Assembly: GCA_963969395.1 (NCBI GenBank)
Contig: OZ017796.1
Coordinates: forward strand, 36,694,243-36,758,242
Reading direction: 5' to 3'
Origin: Pseudoscleropodium purum
Taxonomy: Eukaryota > Streptophyta > Bryopsida > Hypnales > Brachytheciaceae
DNA: 64,000 nucleotides
Part shown: positions 26,688 through 41,079 of the stretch, piece after piece
Numbering within the stretch: the first letter of the stretch is position 1
Layout of the letters: each line of letters opens with the position of its first letter
Notes under the pieces: model-generated
Databases searched by the model: none
What the model was told of the DNA's origin: nothing
What the model saw: the letters and a program-made list of their open reading frames with translations, nothing else
Program-made: the position numbers and the translations under genes

Positions 26688-27620
26688 TTAACCCCTAAAG
26701 TTCCTTCACTATGTTGTCACTTAAAATGCTCCAAAACTGCCATTTTTAGGACAAAGTACCAAAAAAATTCAAAAACATCTTTGTACACATCCAATCATAG
26801 GATCTCATATTATGATCATTTGAGAAGATGTGAAAAAAGTTTCAGGAATTTTCACCATGTAGATTGCAAGATATTAGCATTTCAATTGACAAAAAGCCTT
26901 TTTTTGGCCCTGCAAAAAATCGGGCAGCTGCACTTCACAAGGTCACATTTGTATGAAAAAATGTCCAAAATGGTTGCAACTCTTTGGATTCATTCTTCAA
27001 AGCAAGTTGGCTGCATGCTTGAAAATTTTCAAATCATTTGGAATTGTACAACATATAGGAAAAAAATAGTAAATAGAAAGAAGTAGAGAATGAATCAAAA
27101 TACTAAATTGTTAATCATTTAGTTATGGAACTAGAAAATGCCAATTCCAATGGTTGTAATGTTATAATAAACAATCTTCACCTAACATTTTTATTTTTTT
27201 TCCAAAAATATTCAAAATTGAGTTCAATAAAGAACTTCAAAGTTTATTTAGGAATAGAGAATCCATAACCGCCCGCAAACTAGAACACCTCATAACTTTT
27301 GTCTCATTCATCAAAATGAAATGACTCAAAGCTTTCTGTATATGTGTAAATCTAGAAAATCAAATTCAAATTTTTGTTTCTGAAAAAAGTGATTTTTTGA
27401 GATCTACCTAATCTGCCTAAGTTGAGAAACATACTACATATTAGACTATAACTTTTGACTTGTATTTCCAAATGTCCTAAAATTTAGTGTACATGAGAGA
27501 TATTCCTTGTCCACACCTTCTATTAAAATTTGGGCCAAAAATATGGAAATCTCTATTCATATACACCTACCCCCAAAAATTATGTTGCCAAAAAACGCAC
27601 CTTGATCCTTTAGGGGTTAA
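26688..27620 (+). mobile_element. TTAA-bounded element, family C copy 1 (933 bp)
   Basis: The left end is TTAA then CCCCTAAAG (26688-26700). The right end is CTTTAGGGG then TTAA (27608-27620). The interior matches 58592-59521 on the opposite strand over nearly its whole length, including the blocks around 'gagatattccttgtcc', 'tggattctct' and 'aacatataggaaaa'. No transposase is encoded; an open frame starting at 26652 crosses the left end and is not coding. The flanks show no duplication beyond TTAA. This layout is that of a piggyBac-like non-autonomous element; the class is inferred. Confidence 0.75.
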
Positions 27621-28202
27621 ATTTGAAGATTAAGAATGACTTAAGAGAAGTCGGAAAGTACAAATTTAACCATAAAATAGGGAATGTTTTTTTAGTTGAA
27701 TTCCCAATCAAAATTCTCCAATCAATGGGGCTCTAAGGACAAGTACATGGTTTGATTTGCCTGAGTTTCTTGCTAATTGGTTGACAAACCATTTATAATA
27801 TGTCATAGAATTGTAAAATCATTCTCACAAATAGATGTCTAAATTTTAGAAAGTTATTTTTTCAAAGGCAAAAAATTTGTAAAGAGAATAAAACTCTTGC
27901 AAAAATATTTTTTAAATATCTATTGAATATGATTTGTGGAAAAACAAATAAATGTTTGACTAATAAACATCAATTGTACTTTCTACTTACAATAATTGGG
28001 TTTTATATTATCATGCTTGGAATAGCTTGAAATCAACAATTACCTCAAACTTAGAAAAGTTACAATTCAATTATAAAATGCAAGCCAATTTGATTGAAAT
28101 ATAAGATCAAACTCAAAATAAAATTTTGCAATACCCAAAAGACAAGACAAGGGTTGCTATTATATGAGCCTAAGAGCCTAAGCACATGAGTCTAGAAAAT
28201 TA
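27621..28202. other. AT-rich spacer
   Basis: Low-GC sequence between two elements with no feature that I can support. Confidence 0.6.
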
Positions 28203-28622
28203 TACACCTATGTTAGGGTAGCCAACCCATTTCCAACCACTTAAATAATTACGCATATTTGGAGTGCAGTTTTTTTGAATTCGTAATTTTTTCCATGTAC
28301 AAAAATAGAATTTGGAAGGATTTTTCATTTTTCCAGAATTTTATTACACAAAACATAATTACTATGAATTCTTTAGTAGAAGATTTTCTTTGACCTATAA
28401 TAGTGATATAGACCTTTCTATTTCTAACCATACGCCGATTGCAAAATCAACCATGGGATGGTTACAATATTGTGAGTCTTGCAACCAATAGTAATGCACC
28501 ACAACTGCGTTGGAAAATGTGCCATAATTAATCACTACTCATCTCTTGCTAATTAGAAAGAAAATTGTCTATATTATGAAAATGGGGGTGATTAAAAATG
28601 GGTTAGCTACTATATAGGTGTC
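28203..28622 (+). mobile_element. MITE-like element, family A copy 2
   Basis: Second copy of the 1444-1841 element. Here the ends are clearer: ACACCTATGTTAGGGTAGCC starts the left end and the right end reads ACACCTATATAGTAGCTAAC on the other strand; both continue into an AACCCATTT block, making an inverted repeat of about 35 bp. Copy 2 has about 20 extra bases near 28440-28480. No open frame of note. Confidence 0.8.
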
Positions 28623-31348
28623 TATTATAGAAACCTTTTATGATTATAACATAATTATAATATAGGTTCCTATATTATAAGTGTTTATATTATAAGCACC
28701 TTCAATGATTGTAGTATATCTACTTATATACATGCTCAAAGCTCACATGTTCACATTTTCATGCTCACATACTAGCACTTTTGAAGATTAAACCTATCAC
28801 CAATTAAAATACTTTGCCAAAAATATCTAATTATTTAGACCAATCCTAGGTGTATTCTTCATTTCTACAATAACCTTGGAAATCATCGATAAATTACTTT
28901 TTGGCCGTAGTATCTTTATGAGGTTAACCTAATTTGAACTTGATAGTTCCAAAATTAATATTTATCTTCTACTAAGTGTCATTTTAAGCTTGTGAATAAA
29001 TGTCATTATACTATGAATAAAGCATTTAACTTCTACAGATCCCTACATCTAAACTAGATTTGCCTTGTTCAAGCTCAATTGTAGCTTAGAAAAAGAAAAT
29101 CATAATTTTGTCTTTGATTTTAAGTAAGGCATTCAATCGGGAGTTTGACAATCTTAAATTCTATACTATTTTAAATTTTTCAGAAATTCCAATTAATTAC
29201 TACTCATACTTGGCACATGTAACTTGAGAACTTACAAAAAAATTTGCTACTCATAAGTTGAATGAGAAGAAATTCCAAATTAATTAGATTTTAAATTAAT
29301 CACAAATAATTCATTTTCATATTTTTTACAAAATTATAATAAATTTCCTTTAGAGACTAGGATTCATCAACAATATGGTTTATTTGCAATTGAAAAAGTC
29401 AAAATTGTGTTGTTATAATTGTTGGTTGGTTTTATTTAGAAGTGATAGGAAGCCTATTAAGTGTTAAGTGACAAAATATCAATTTTCATCTTTATTTTCT
29501 TATGTATGAGAGAACCAAAGGGACAACAATCAATGATACAATCATTTTTTAGCTAGCAATGTATTGCCAAATGGCAAAATCTATTTTTTTAAATGCTAAA
29601 GTAGAAATAAAATTTCCTTTTTCAAAAATTTCATCCACTTGACCATTTTTTTTTATCCATTCTAAAAGTTAATCATCCATTTAAAATGATATATCAGCGT
29701 ATTTACTACCTTTCATCTAATTTAAACTTTAAATGACATTCAAAAATTTGCAAAATGGCCTTGGTGGTCATCACATCTTATGTCTCTTTTGTAGACATAT
29801 ATAAATTAAATATTTAAACTTTGATTATTTGGAATCAATCAAAATCAATATTTGTTGACGCAAAAAGGAAACATGAGCTTAAAAATACTTTAAAAGCAAA
29901 GTAGAAGATTTCCATTGCATTCATTTCATCAATCTCTTCATTTTTCCATATAAAAAATAAAGCAATATAGTATTGCCTTACAACAAAACAAACTAACTAC
30001 AAAAATTTCAATTTAACAAAAAATCAATTATTTAAATACAAATGTTTGCAAATTTCCATATTGCTACATAAGCATGAACAATTCACTTTCACTAGTAGGG
30101 CAAAATATATCTTAGTATGTTGTGAGTTGTATTGTGATTATTTTAAATTTATTTGATCTTGTTAGAATCTAATGGAAAACTAAAATAAATAAGGGAACAA
30201 TCTATTTTTTCAATTTTTAGGTGGTATATAATTACTATGAAGTGTCAAGAATATTACACATAATTCTATTACTTCATACCAAATTCATTTAATCACTTTA
30301 ACAAAAAATTACAGTTTTCTTAGGATTTATAATGCCAGATTAAACTAAATTTGTAAATTAAGAAAACTCATAGTGAGGTCCAAACAAATAAGATGAATTT
30401 AGTCTAGTAACCAAAAATCTAAAATGTCATAGCTTTATAACTAACCCTAATATATTTGTAAGTAGTATATTAGTGGTTGTCTTGCCTCAACCGCCCACAC
30501 AAAGATCGGTTATTATTTACTATCTTGTTGTCTCTCCAACAACTATATGGCTATGATGAAAAACCAATCGTTATATTAATTCAAACAATCTATCTTAATT
30601 AATTAACAAAGCTTCACTTTCTTAATTCTTAACAACAAATTTTGGTGTTTAATTTGTACTTGTTGGCCCCAAAACTCTTTTGAATGCATTAAACTAAGCA
30701 CTTAGTCTCTTTTAGAAATTAATTATATATTCTTGAATAGCTCAATTTCATTTTTATTTATTTAGTAGATAAAAAATAGTACAAATTTTTTGCACTTTGG
30801 AATCTATCAATCAAATTCTCTAAAGCTTTATTTATTTATTTATTTATTTTAAAAATACAATTATTCTAACATCTATACTTATTGCTTTTCCTTCAAGGCA
30901 AAGAGAAATAAAAAAATTACAATTCAAAAAGATGATCACTAATAGTGCTTACTATATAATTGCCAAGGTTAACTAACTAGTGTTTGAGGAGGTAAGACAA
31001 TATTGTGATACAATTAGCAAGGATTAAGTCCAAAATTTCAAACAAAAGTATATAGAGGTTGTTTTCTAAATGATAAAATTGGTTATGAAAACAATAAAAT
31101 AGAAGTTTGAATGATGCTATTGTTTGGAGCAACAATTCATTGGTGATTCTAGCTTATAAAAGAAACCCTATTTATATATGAAACATATCCATATTGAAAG
31201 CAAATTCTCTTTGTATTACATAGATTGACTTTTGCTTACAAACTTTGTTGAATATATTGAGTTTCTCAATTAGTCAATTTTACTAAATATAAACTTATAA
31301 AATATTACATCCTATATAAGAAAATTATACTAAACAATTGTTATCAAA
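28623..31348. other. Gene-free AT-rich region before the DCD gene
   Basis: Very low GC with many short stops. It includes a short run of tattta-type microsatellite near 30827-30850. I see no gene or element ends. Confidence 0.6.
31155..31162 (+). promoter_or_regulatory. Candidate TATA box of the DCD gene
   Basis: TATAAAAG lies 187 bp before the DCD ATG, a normal spacing for a plant promoter with a leader of about 150 bases. A second TATATAAG at 31313-31320 is too close to the ATG unless the leader is almost absent. Confidence 0.35.
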
Positions 31349-34157
31349 ATGGGGAGTTATAATTATGAGGCATTGCATAAACATACTCCAAGCATTAAGA
31401 GAACATGGATGCCAGAGCCCCTAACAACCAACCGTGGTGGATACATCAATGGTGTGCGGGCTATTCAAGAGCCATACATTAACGGATATGGAAATCCTTT
31501 ACAAGATCGGATTTTATTAGCTCAGGCTCAAGCGGCTCAAGTGCAAGCACAAATGCTTGGATGCGCAAATGGAGGAGGAAGCCACTACGGACTTACAAAA
31601 TACAACCTTCCCAATGAACCACCCCTTTCTATTGGATTGCTTCCCCCTGATCATCTAATAGATATCGTTGGAGAAAGAGACCATTATGCTAATAATGTAT
31701 ATGCAAATGGATTGCCTATTCGACATCCCATATTTCCTCCCATCCATGATACAAGAAGAGAACCTAGACGAGAACGTAGAATTAGAGAGCCTATAGTTAG
31801 AGAACTTGAGCCAATAAGAGAATTAAGCACTTCACAATCACCTGCACATATACCAGAGGCTATAGTAGAGCCTCCTTTAGCAGGCATGATCTTTGGATGC
31901 ACAAGTGATACCTACATTGAATGCATGCAAATGAAATTGTTTGCCTTACCAGCAGCTAATAAAGTTGAGGTAAATGAAATTCAATACATTTTTATAATTG
32001 TCTTTGGTATATAATTATACTCTTATGAATGTTTGCTAAATTTGAGGTCAAAGTTGGCATCAAAAGGGCTATCAAATACATATTTATGGTTAAAAATTTT
32101 GTCCATAAATACTAAAATATTAGAGTATATAGTCAAGTTACAAATGGAATAAAATAGAGTATGCAATGATAGAGAGCTTAGGAATTTTGTGACAGTTTAT
32201 GAATTGAGGCTGCAATTAATTTTGATAGGTCTTGCGAGTGGCCCCTGGGACAAAATTATTCTTGTATAACTATCAAGCACGAGAATTGTCTGGGATTTTT
32301 GAAGCCACCTCCCATGGAGAAATGAATTTAGAACCAGATGCCTTTCAAGGTTTCTTTCCAGCTCAGGTATTTTTGAAAATCTATTTTATTTTTTTAGTAA
32401 CAAATACATAAAATATAGCTATGCAAACCATGAGGCACATTTAAATCATCCTTTATATTGCCAATACAATTTGTAGAAGTTCTTTATGCTCTTGTATGAT
32501 ACACATTTTAGAAGTCCACTTGATATAAACATAATACATGCTTCTTTAAAGTTCAAGCAATTGTTTCAAATACATATTAATCAAGAGTTTGTATTAATAT
32601 AAAAACTAAATATTATAATATTTTGGATCAAAATACAATGGAATGTATTGCTTGCATACAATACAAAAAGAGAATGAAAGTTATTGTTGTATGAAAATAT
32701 TGGCACAAATTGCATTCATTTGACAAAAACATTACATAGGTACGAATCCGATGCATAGAAAAATGTCCCAACCTCCCATTAAAAGCATTCAAAGAAGCCA
32801 TGACTGAAAATTTTGAGAAAAAAAACAAATTCAAGTATTCATTGAATGATACTCAGGTACAATAAATGGAACTATTTATACTAGTAGATTACAATTAATC
32901 TCACAAAAGACTTCAAATAGAAATAAGAATTTTGCATGCTTAAATAAATCATTGATATCTTAGAATGTCCATGTATCATTGAGCTTATATAGGTACGTAA
33001 ACTAGTGACTTTGTTTCGACAAGAGCTAAAATATTGGCAAAAACAAAGGGCACAACAAGAACACAAAATTATGTCTTCTGGATTACAACCTGGTTTACGA
33101 CCAGGTTATCCTAATCGCAATGAGGCAAGTCTTCATTGATACCCAAAATATTACACTCATGTATTAATAGAAATTAAATAATTTGATTTATAAAAGCATA
33201 AGTATCATAGTACAATTTTAAATTTGTCTCACATGAAGAATACATTCATTGTAGTTGTATTAATGATATGCATTCAAGAAATTTCAAGGTTTATGTGGTT
33301 TTGGTTAATAAAAAACTAACAATTGTAAAAAAATGTAAAAAAATTTTAATTTGTCTTTTATAAAATCTTCAAACATATCAATTGAATTTCAAAGCTTTAT
33401 TGTTTTACATAGCATTTAATATGATGTTGTTTTAAATGGACAATCATTTCTCTCAAGTTAGGGAACTTTTTAATTAGAAATCTCTTCATCCTCTATAAAT
33501 TCATAAGTGACCAATACACATATATATAAATCACGTTGTTTGAATATGTATTAAAAATTATAGATTTCAATGACATCGAAGTCTGTTATTAATGTGATTT
33601 TTATTTTATTTTAATATAAATATTTAATGAATATAATTGTATTTTAAATCGAAATTTATTGTTTTCTATACTAAAGTCTTAGATATGATGAGATTTTGAA
33701 GCACAAAAGATCTTCAATATACTTCAAGTCTTTGAGAAAAATATTTGAATATTTGAATAGAATTTATATTGTAAAAATTTATAATGAATATTGAAGATTG
33801 TTATGAAATTTTTTATCAAAGAATAAACAATACTTGATACTCAAAATCAACATACCCCCAAATAAAATAATTTCTAAATCTAATTTTGAAGTCTTCAACC
33901 TTTGAAAAAGAGTTTTTAAGAAAAAAATTTGCAATGTATTAAAATCTATTTAAAAGGAAGTGCCAATGGTAAAAATGTCCACATGTCACAACCAACAAAT
34001 TGTCATAGTTTCATTAATTGTGGTCTTAGAATTAGAGCCATTTTTCTCCTTCTAACAACATATCACATTCCATCTATTGTAGGTCAATCTGTTGCGTCAC
34101 CTTCAAAGTAACCAAGTACCATTCTTTCAAGCTAGCAAGCGGATTCGCATGTTTTAA
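31349..34157 (+). CDS. DCD-domain protein, 5 exons
   Basis: Exons: 31349-31969, 32229-32366, 32740-32856, 32993-33124, 34083-34157, giving 360 residues. The DCD (development and cell death) domain spans about residues 178-302. It opens with GMIFGCTSDTYIECM and LFALPA, continues with PGTKLFLYNYQARELSGIFE and ATSHGEMNLEPDAF, and has FFPAQV before a C-terminal basic segment. The N-terminal half is Gln/Ala- and Arg/Glu-rich (RREPRRERRIREPIVRE) and likely disordered. DCD proteins are plant-specific and stress- or development-associated, with no known enzyme activity. The first four exons are secure. The last intron would use a GC donor (GAG|GCAAGT at 33125); if it is not spliced, translation stops at 33137-33139 and the protein has 340 residues. 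Codon use is more AT-rich than in the other genes. Confidence 0.85.
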
Positions 34158-37100
34158 TGCAACTACTTCCACTATGATAATAGTAATTAATTGATATTGT
34201 TCCTATGGTATGCATCTCAATTTGTGCAATATTCAACACAGGTAATACATGAGATAATAAAGTACTTATAAGTTCATTTTACAAATTAGGTGTCAATTTG
34301 TCATTATGAAGTCTTGAAATGTTCAAAAACATTGCCCACATATGATTTTGTACAACTTATGACCTTTAGTGGAAGTTCAAAGGCAATAAAAAGAAGGTAT
34401 CTAGAAATTTATTATGTGATATAGTTTCTTTAAGATTCAAGCAAACTAGATTAATTTTTGTAAATGTAACGAATTACAAGAATGCTCATATCATATATGT
34501 TAGGATTTAGGTACAACACTATAAGCAAGTTAGGTATTACAATGTAGTTACATTTCATTTTGTTGTTTGCAATGCTAATTTATGATTATTATATGTATAA
34601 CTTTTAACTTATTTAAGTTTTTGTAGGGAGATTTTATATTCTAACTTCTATACTTATGTACTATTGAAATTTATTTAACTTCTAAGTTCTCAAAAACAAT
34701 ATATTATAAGTTTTTGAATGTATTGAATACATGAGTTTTAAATTAGATATTAGTTAGTAGTATAAAAAATCTAGGAATCACAAATTATAGGAACTTTATA
34801 TTGCCTTTTGGCATTATTGTAAAATTCATAAATGTGCAATTCAAATTTTTTTTCAATCTAGAAAGTTCTTGATGTAGAAAGTATATGATAATAAAGTAAA
34901 TTTTTGTTATTAATTAATCCCTAAACGCCTCAATCCTTTTTCAAATTTTTTGACACATTTTAGCTTATATCTTTTTACAAAAGTATCATTTACTGCAATT
35001 TCAAGAAATTTGTCATAATAGAAGGTATTCTCTTCAAGATTCAAGTATTAGATCAGATGAATGAAAAGTTTGCACTCTATTCATTGTCCAAGTCAATCAA
35101 AATTTGATAACTCTAGTATTAAAATTTAGATTCTTGATTAAATATGTTTTCTAAAATTCAAATTTATCATTTAATTGAAGACTTTGGATTTCCAATGATA
35201 ACCTTTAGGATTCATTTCTAGAATTTAGAATGAAAATCAAAGCCTACAATGTCTTCTTAAACCTTTAGAAGTTCTATTTAATGCTCAAAAAATAAATAAA
35301 AATTCTCCATAGGTTTGCAATATAGTGTAGAACATCATGATGCAAATTTTTTATCATATCATTCCAAAATTAGAAAATTAGCACTCTGTCATGGTTATAG
35401 ATCCAAAGTTCAAATTGCTATAAATTCCTTTGCAATTTTTGTGTTGATAAATGTAGGATTCATTTTGTGACCATGGAACCCATTTGAAGATAAAACTTAG
35501 AAAAAAGTGGAATTAATGCTAAAAAAAATAATAGAATTTCAAGTTACATACCTAATGTCTTTTAAATTCAGGGATAAACCAAAACAAAGGCTAAAACTTT
35601 AGAAGAATTTTAAATTTAAGAAAAAAACATATAAAAGTTGAAAAGGTTCACTTTGCAAATATGGTGTTGAATTTATAGGGAATTCACTATCTTTTCAATT
35701 AAAAGAGTTGAAATGTATTTTGAAGGAATGATTAGAAACCTTTGAGGTTTGAGGAATTTTTTAAACAAAAGGCTATATAAATTTGGATTGGAATTTGGAG
35801 TTGAAAAAAAATTGAAAATTGAAAGGTTAACTTTGCAACCTAGGGTTTTCTATGTTGACAAATATAGAATTTTAATGTTGGCTATTGGTCAATATGCACC
35901 TCAAAAGTCCACCATAATGAGTTCACAATTGCCAAGACTTTCATGTGAACTAAAGTTTAGAGACTCTTCACCCTAAAAGAATGAGCCTATAATTATTTTT
36001 CTTAAATTGCATTTTGTAAATGTTTATGAACCTTAATTTTTGTATTTATTTTTTGAGATGTGAAAACATGTCTTCTATTAGTTTTGAAAATTCACATATT
36101 TTTAGGATTTAAAAAAATTCTTAGAATTTTTGAATAAAAAATGAAACAATCCATATCAAATGCAATATATACTCAAAAAAATTGTAAATCTCTTCATAGG
36201 TTTATAATTTTATATTAAAATATAGAACATTTCAATGCATATTTTATTATTGTATCATTTTTAAATTAGAAAATGAGCAATCCATAGTTGCAAATTCATT
36301 TTTCAAAATTGTTGGTCACTATTTTAAAAAATTTCCTACATTTTAAGTAGAATCATAAATGAGTAGCCAAAAAAGAAATCAATGAACAAATAATTATGAA
36401 TGGAAACCTCATGCTTTAGAGGCTTCAATATTTGTGTGAAATTTCCATTGCCAAGGTCTCTTGATCCTAAAATAAGGCCTCAAAAATCCTACAATTCAAT
36501 ATTATTGGCAGTACAAAGAAGTGGGTCCCTAGTTAATTATTAATAATCTTAGCTTAATGCCTCATTTCTACTTGTAGCTTAAATAAATATTTAAAATTTA
36601 TAATAATTGTAAGTGTAATTATGCATTTATGTTTACTATTAACTAAAACATTAAAACAATTACATCTTTTTTATAAATTCATATAAAGTGTTTTCAATTT
36701 TATAGACAGTTTATAATCTCCTATTATTTGAAATTTTAAAATGAATTTTGTATGTAGGTTATGAGAAAAATTGGAATTTAGAAATGAAATTTGTATGTGC
36801 GTTTTGACAAAAATTGGAATTTGAAAATGAGATTTGACTATGTGACCCCAAGGACATTTTGAAAGTCAAATCTAAATTTTCATAATCAACTCACCTACAA
36901 TTGATCTTGGACTTCTCCATGGAAAAAAAATTACAGAGACATTGTAATGACGTGGTGTATAAGCCATCTCGTGTATGCAAGTTTGTTAACCCAAGTGAGG
37001 TGTGGGTCAATGGATACAAGGCACATATCTAAATAAAAAACCTTGATACCATTTGACAAACTTTTGAAGTTGGAATGGACAACCCTCCTGTGCAACCCTC

Positions 37101-40100
37101 TAAATTATGATGGACATCTATTGTAGCTAGAATCATTTTTTTAACATGCTTTGAGATGGTCCTAAGCAAGTTGTTTGACTTTGAAGCGGATTTGTGGACT
37201 ACGTAGAGAAATTTTCCTAAAAGTTTTATGATGCTTATATCACCTTAAATTAAAACTTTGACTTTAGCTTTTGAATTCAAAAAAATAAGGTTAAAATGTC
37301 AATTGAATCTCTCCAATTTTGATATATAATGATCTATAAAAGTACAACCAACATGATGTCACTGAACCACTACTATGGAATGTCTTCAATTTTATACATC
37401 ATAGTGCAATGTATATAATTATAAAGTAATAGAGCCTTTTGAAAAATGTTTTTTAGTCATTCTAGAATTGATTATAAAACTCTCCAAATGAAATTTTAAG
37501 TTTTTTCCTTTTGGACATTCACAAAAATTATAGAAGTTATAAGAAATAATAAATAAATAAAACTTCAAAAAACAAAATTTACACATATACATTGATGGCT
37601 TTTAAAAAAATTATAAATTTCAAAAATTGCCGTACTAATTGAAAAATTAGATTTTTTCAATAGACTTTGGACATGTTGAGGTACAAGTAAGACACTTGTA
37701 TAAAATGATTTCCAAAAAATTTAAATAAAGTTTAGATATCTTTAAATTTTGTATGAAATTTACTATTGAAAAAAAGCAAGTTCAAAATCTTCAAGATTCT
37801 TTAGTAAGGAGATTGATAATTTTTTTATTTATTATTATGGTGGAGGTTTTATAAATTCTGTTCTAAAGTTGTATTGGATGAATTATTATTGATTGAAATA
37901 TGACTCCTAATAAATGTACTTTCTATAACGCACTCCAAAAATCATCAAAAATATTACGAAAATAATATATAAAAATTTTATATACTTCTAAAATTTTTGC
38001 AAAATTTTTGACATCTTTTGAGTATATTATATAAATACAAAATATTTAGGATTATATTTTGATTAATAATATTTCATTAAAATTTAAAATACATAAATTT
38101 TGTACCACAAAATTCCAATAAGAACTCTCAATTTACTTTCTAAAGAATCTTAAAAATTTTGTATTTGTATTAAAACATTTTTTCCACCAAAAAATTTCAA
38201 TTAAATTTAAAATGCCTAAATTTTATTTAAAATTTAAAAGAATTATGTTATATAAGTGTGTTACTTTACTTCAATATGACCATTTAAAATAAATCTAATT
38301 TCTCAATATTGTTGATGATATTTATATTAGAAAAGGGTTATTTAGATTGAAATATGAGACTTTAGTCAATGGTGGCAGTAATGGAGGAAACATGCTTTTC
38401 TTAAATATCCCAAGAATGTAGCCACTCTTTTGAACATATTCGAGTAGAAAGTAGCTTGACAAGAACACTAGTTATTTCTATACCTTTCAAGTATTTGACT
38501 ATTTTTTTTATTTAGTATTATTTTTTTGCCAAAATATAGAGCCATAAATCATATTGTAAAAGTCACGAGGTCCTTAGTAAAAAAACCTTACAAGTCATAA
38601 ATTTTGAACATCAAAATAATGTCATACTCCTATTCCAAAATGATCTTCTTGTTTGACAAAATGTTTTGGATTAAGGTAAAAAATCAATATTTTTTAATTT
38701 TTCTTTGAGGTGTAAATAAAATAAAATACTCTCCTATCATCCTCCAAATTTGAGCTTTGAATTCAGTATTAAATTGGAATTGTCAAGCTTTGAAATGTGT
38801 TTTTCTAAGAACTTTTTGGATGAGCACCAATGGTCAATTGTTTTTTCAATGTCCTCATTGTGGTTTGTGGCTTTTTGTCTTCTTGCATTGTGTATTGCCA
38901 TTCCTTCAGTGGCTCTCTAGACAACTTAGTGTGCTAGCTTCCAAAAGTCAAGGTGAAGTGAGTGATTTTTTTTTTTTGTTTAAATATTTTTTTTTTTTTA
39001 AATTGGCTCAACTGGTATGATTGGTGTAGCTTCTATGGAACATATAAGTTGTAGCTTATTTAGAACTGAATAGCACCTTCTTTGGAATTTTTCAATTTTA
39101 TTGTTCTCTTCACATCCAAAGAAGTTTAACTATGTGGGCCTTTCTTGATGTCACAATTGTAAGATTAATTTGGAATAGAAAATAAAGGCCAAGATGAAGG
39201 TCATTTTGGGACAAAGGAGATGATATTTTATCAAGAGCCATCAAAATTTGAAGAATTGTACATTCATTTGGGATTTTCCTATTCCAAAGTGCTATAGTAA
39301 AAAATTTGGGGGATAAGAGCATCCATAATAAATTCAAAACAACTTCAAGAGTTATCATTGTATTCTTACATGATTTAATATAAATATATCCATCCAACAA
39401 TAAAAATGAGGTTAGTTGTTGTTTGCAAGGTGTCATGATTAAGCCTACTTACAACTTATTATCATTTTTGTAAGGAGAATATTAGATAGAAAAAATATAC
39501 AAATATCAAAACAATCCAAGTCTAAAATAGCATAGTTTAATTGGAACAATGAAGGTTTACAAGACTTTGCCACATTAGTCCATTTATGAAGGAATTGATG
39601 TGGGGAAGTTCAAACGTTTGACATGAGCATTAAATTGCCAAAAAAATTGGTGTAGAACTTGAGTAGAAGAGTAGCTTGGATTGATGTTTTGAATCTACTA
39701 CAATAACTCAATACACTTTTATAAAAATAATTATCCTAAAGTATGCTTGGTTTTGTATAAAGGATTTAATGACCTAGCTAATAAAGAAGTTAGTATTGTA
39801 GCAACTATCAAATCAACAATTAGACTAGTAGGAATAGAATATACAAGAGTTGTGACCAAGCTCAATGCAAACAAAGGCTAATCAGGATTGTTTGTATAAA
39901 GCCAAATCATTTACTATAATTTATTAGGCTTAATCATATAGAGCCATTTGTTCAATTGAAATAATAAATGTTGCTTAGGCATATTAGATACCATTGTGCA
40001 TGCTAGATTTAACAAATTAATGGAAGTTCAAAATTCATATATAAAGGTGATTGTTTATATTTCTATATAATACCCTATTTATCAATAGAAAGTAACCAAC

Positions 40101-41072
40101 TTTATATATAATAATAGATGCCAAATTCCCAATATTTCTAAATTAGGGAAGGAAGGGGTGGGTATTAGATCTTTGGGCTTGGTTCCTTATACTTCTATAC
40201 TTGATTTAGACTAGCAACATTCATTCCTCCTAAACAAGGTTGGGAAAAGGGGTGGTCAAGCCTTCCAAATTCTAGGCTCTTTCTCTCCCCTAATCATCTC
40301 TATGCTCATGACATGCTAAAACAAGTCAATCTCAAGCTTTAATGACTTCTGTAGATTGATGAGCCAACTAATATTCCAATTGGTTAGAAATGCAAGAAAT
40401 GAGGTGTTGTGGCTTACAAATCAAGAAACTTACAAGATCAAACAACAATCAACAAACATAGTGGGGATGATGTCCTATTATTTGGAGAGAGAATTTTTGC
40501 TTGATTGGGCTCTTTCAATCTTTGGATAGATTTGCAATGGAGCATCTCTTGGAGTCGAGCCATGCCCTAGCCTGAGTAGGCCAACTTTGCTACCAATTGG
40601 TGGTGATGCTCTTAGAGTATCCCTACAACGGCTTTAGAAACAAGCTCAACATGGTGAATGACTGGGCAGAGGTTGCAAAAGTCCTCCACAATAGGCGTGC
40701 CACATAGAGAAAATAGAATGGGCACTTTAGATTTTGTTGAGTACACGAGCAAATGGTGCACCTTAGTTGCACCTCACCATAGGTTATGACAATGCTTTTC
40801 ACGTTGTTCTCGAGGTTAAGACTTGTAGTTGACTTTCAACTAGGCACTATTAGATGGCTAATTCTAGAACCCATGAATTAAAGTCTTTCAAAAAATGAGA
40901 ATTCCCAATGTCATTTCACATTGTGCTTTAATTTTTTTTATGGCAATGTAAATGATTTCTATTATCGGCATCTCATGAGTTGTTAAGGTGGAGAGGTTGT
41001 TTTTATAAGAAAACTCATTGTCCATCATGAATCTTCAAAGAATATGGGATAATTTGAAGTTGAAAATTTGAT
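34158..41072. other. Long gene-free AT-rich region
   Basis: Almost 7 kb without a convincing gene. One element-like terminus, TTAATCCCTAAACGCC, lies at 34914-34929, but I could not find its partner. A unit of about 47 bp is repeated twice at about 36740-36830 ('aaaattggaattt' blocks). The stretch 40140-40870 is richer in GC than its surroundings and may be an old insertion, but no frame gives a known protein. Open frames at 35749-35976 and 38757-39020 have biased, low-complexity composition and are not supported. Confidence 0.5.
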
Positions 41073-41079
41073 CACTCAT

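Noticed and set aside
26652..27086. 144-codon plus-strand frame
   Set aside because: It runs across the left end of a transposable element and has no transposase features.
38757..39020. 87-codon frame with CPHCG
   Set aside because: A single CxxC in a hydrophobic, low-complexity frame in AT-rich DNA does not support a zinc-binding protein.
40140..40870. GC-richer island in the gene desert, considered as a retrotransposon remnant
   Set aside because: No frame on either strand gave a recognisable reverse transcriptase, integrase or gag motif.
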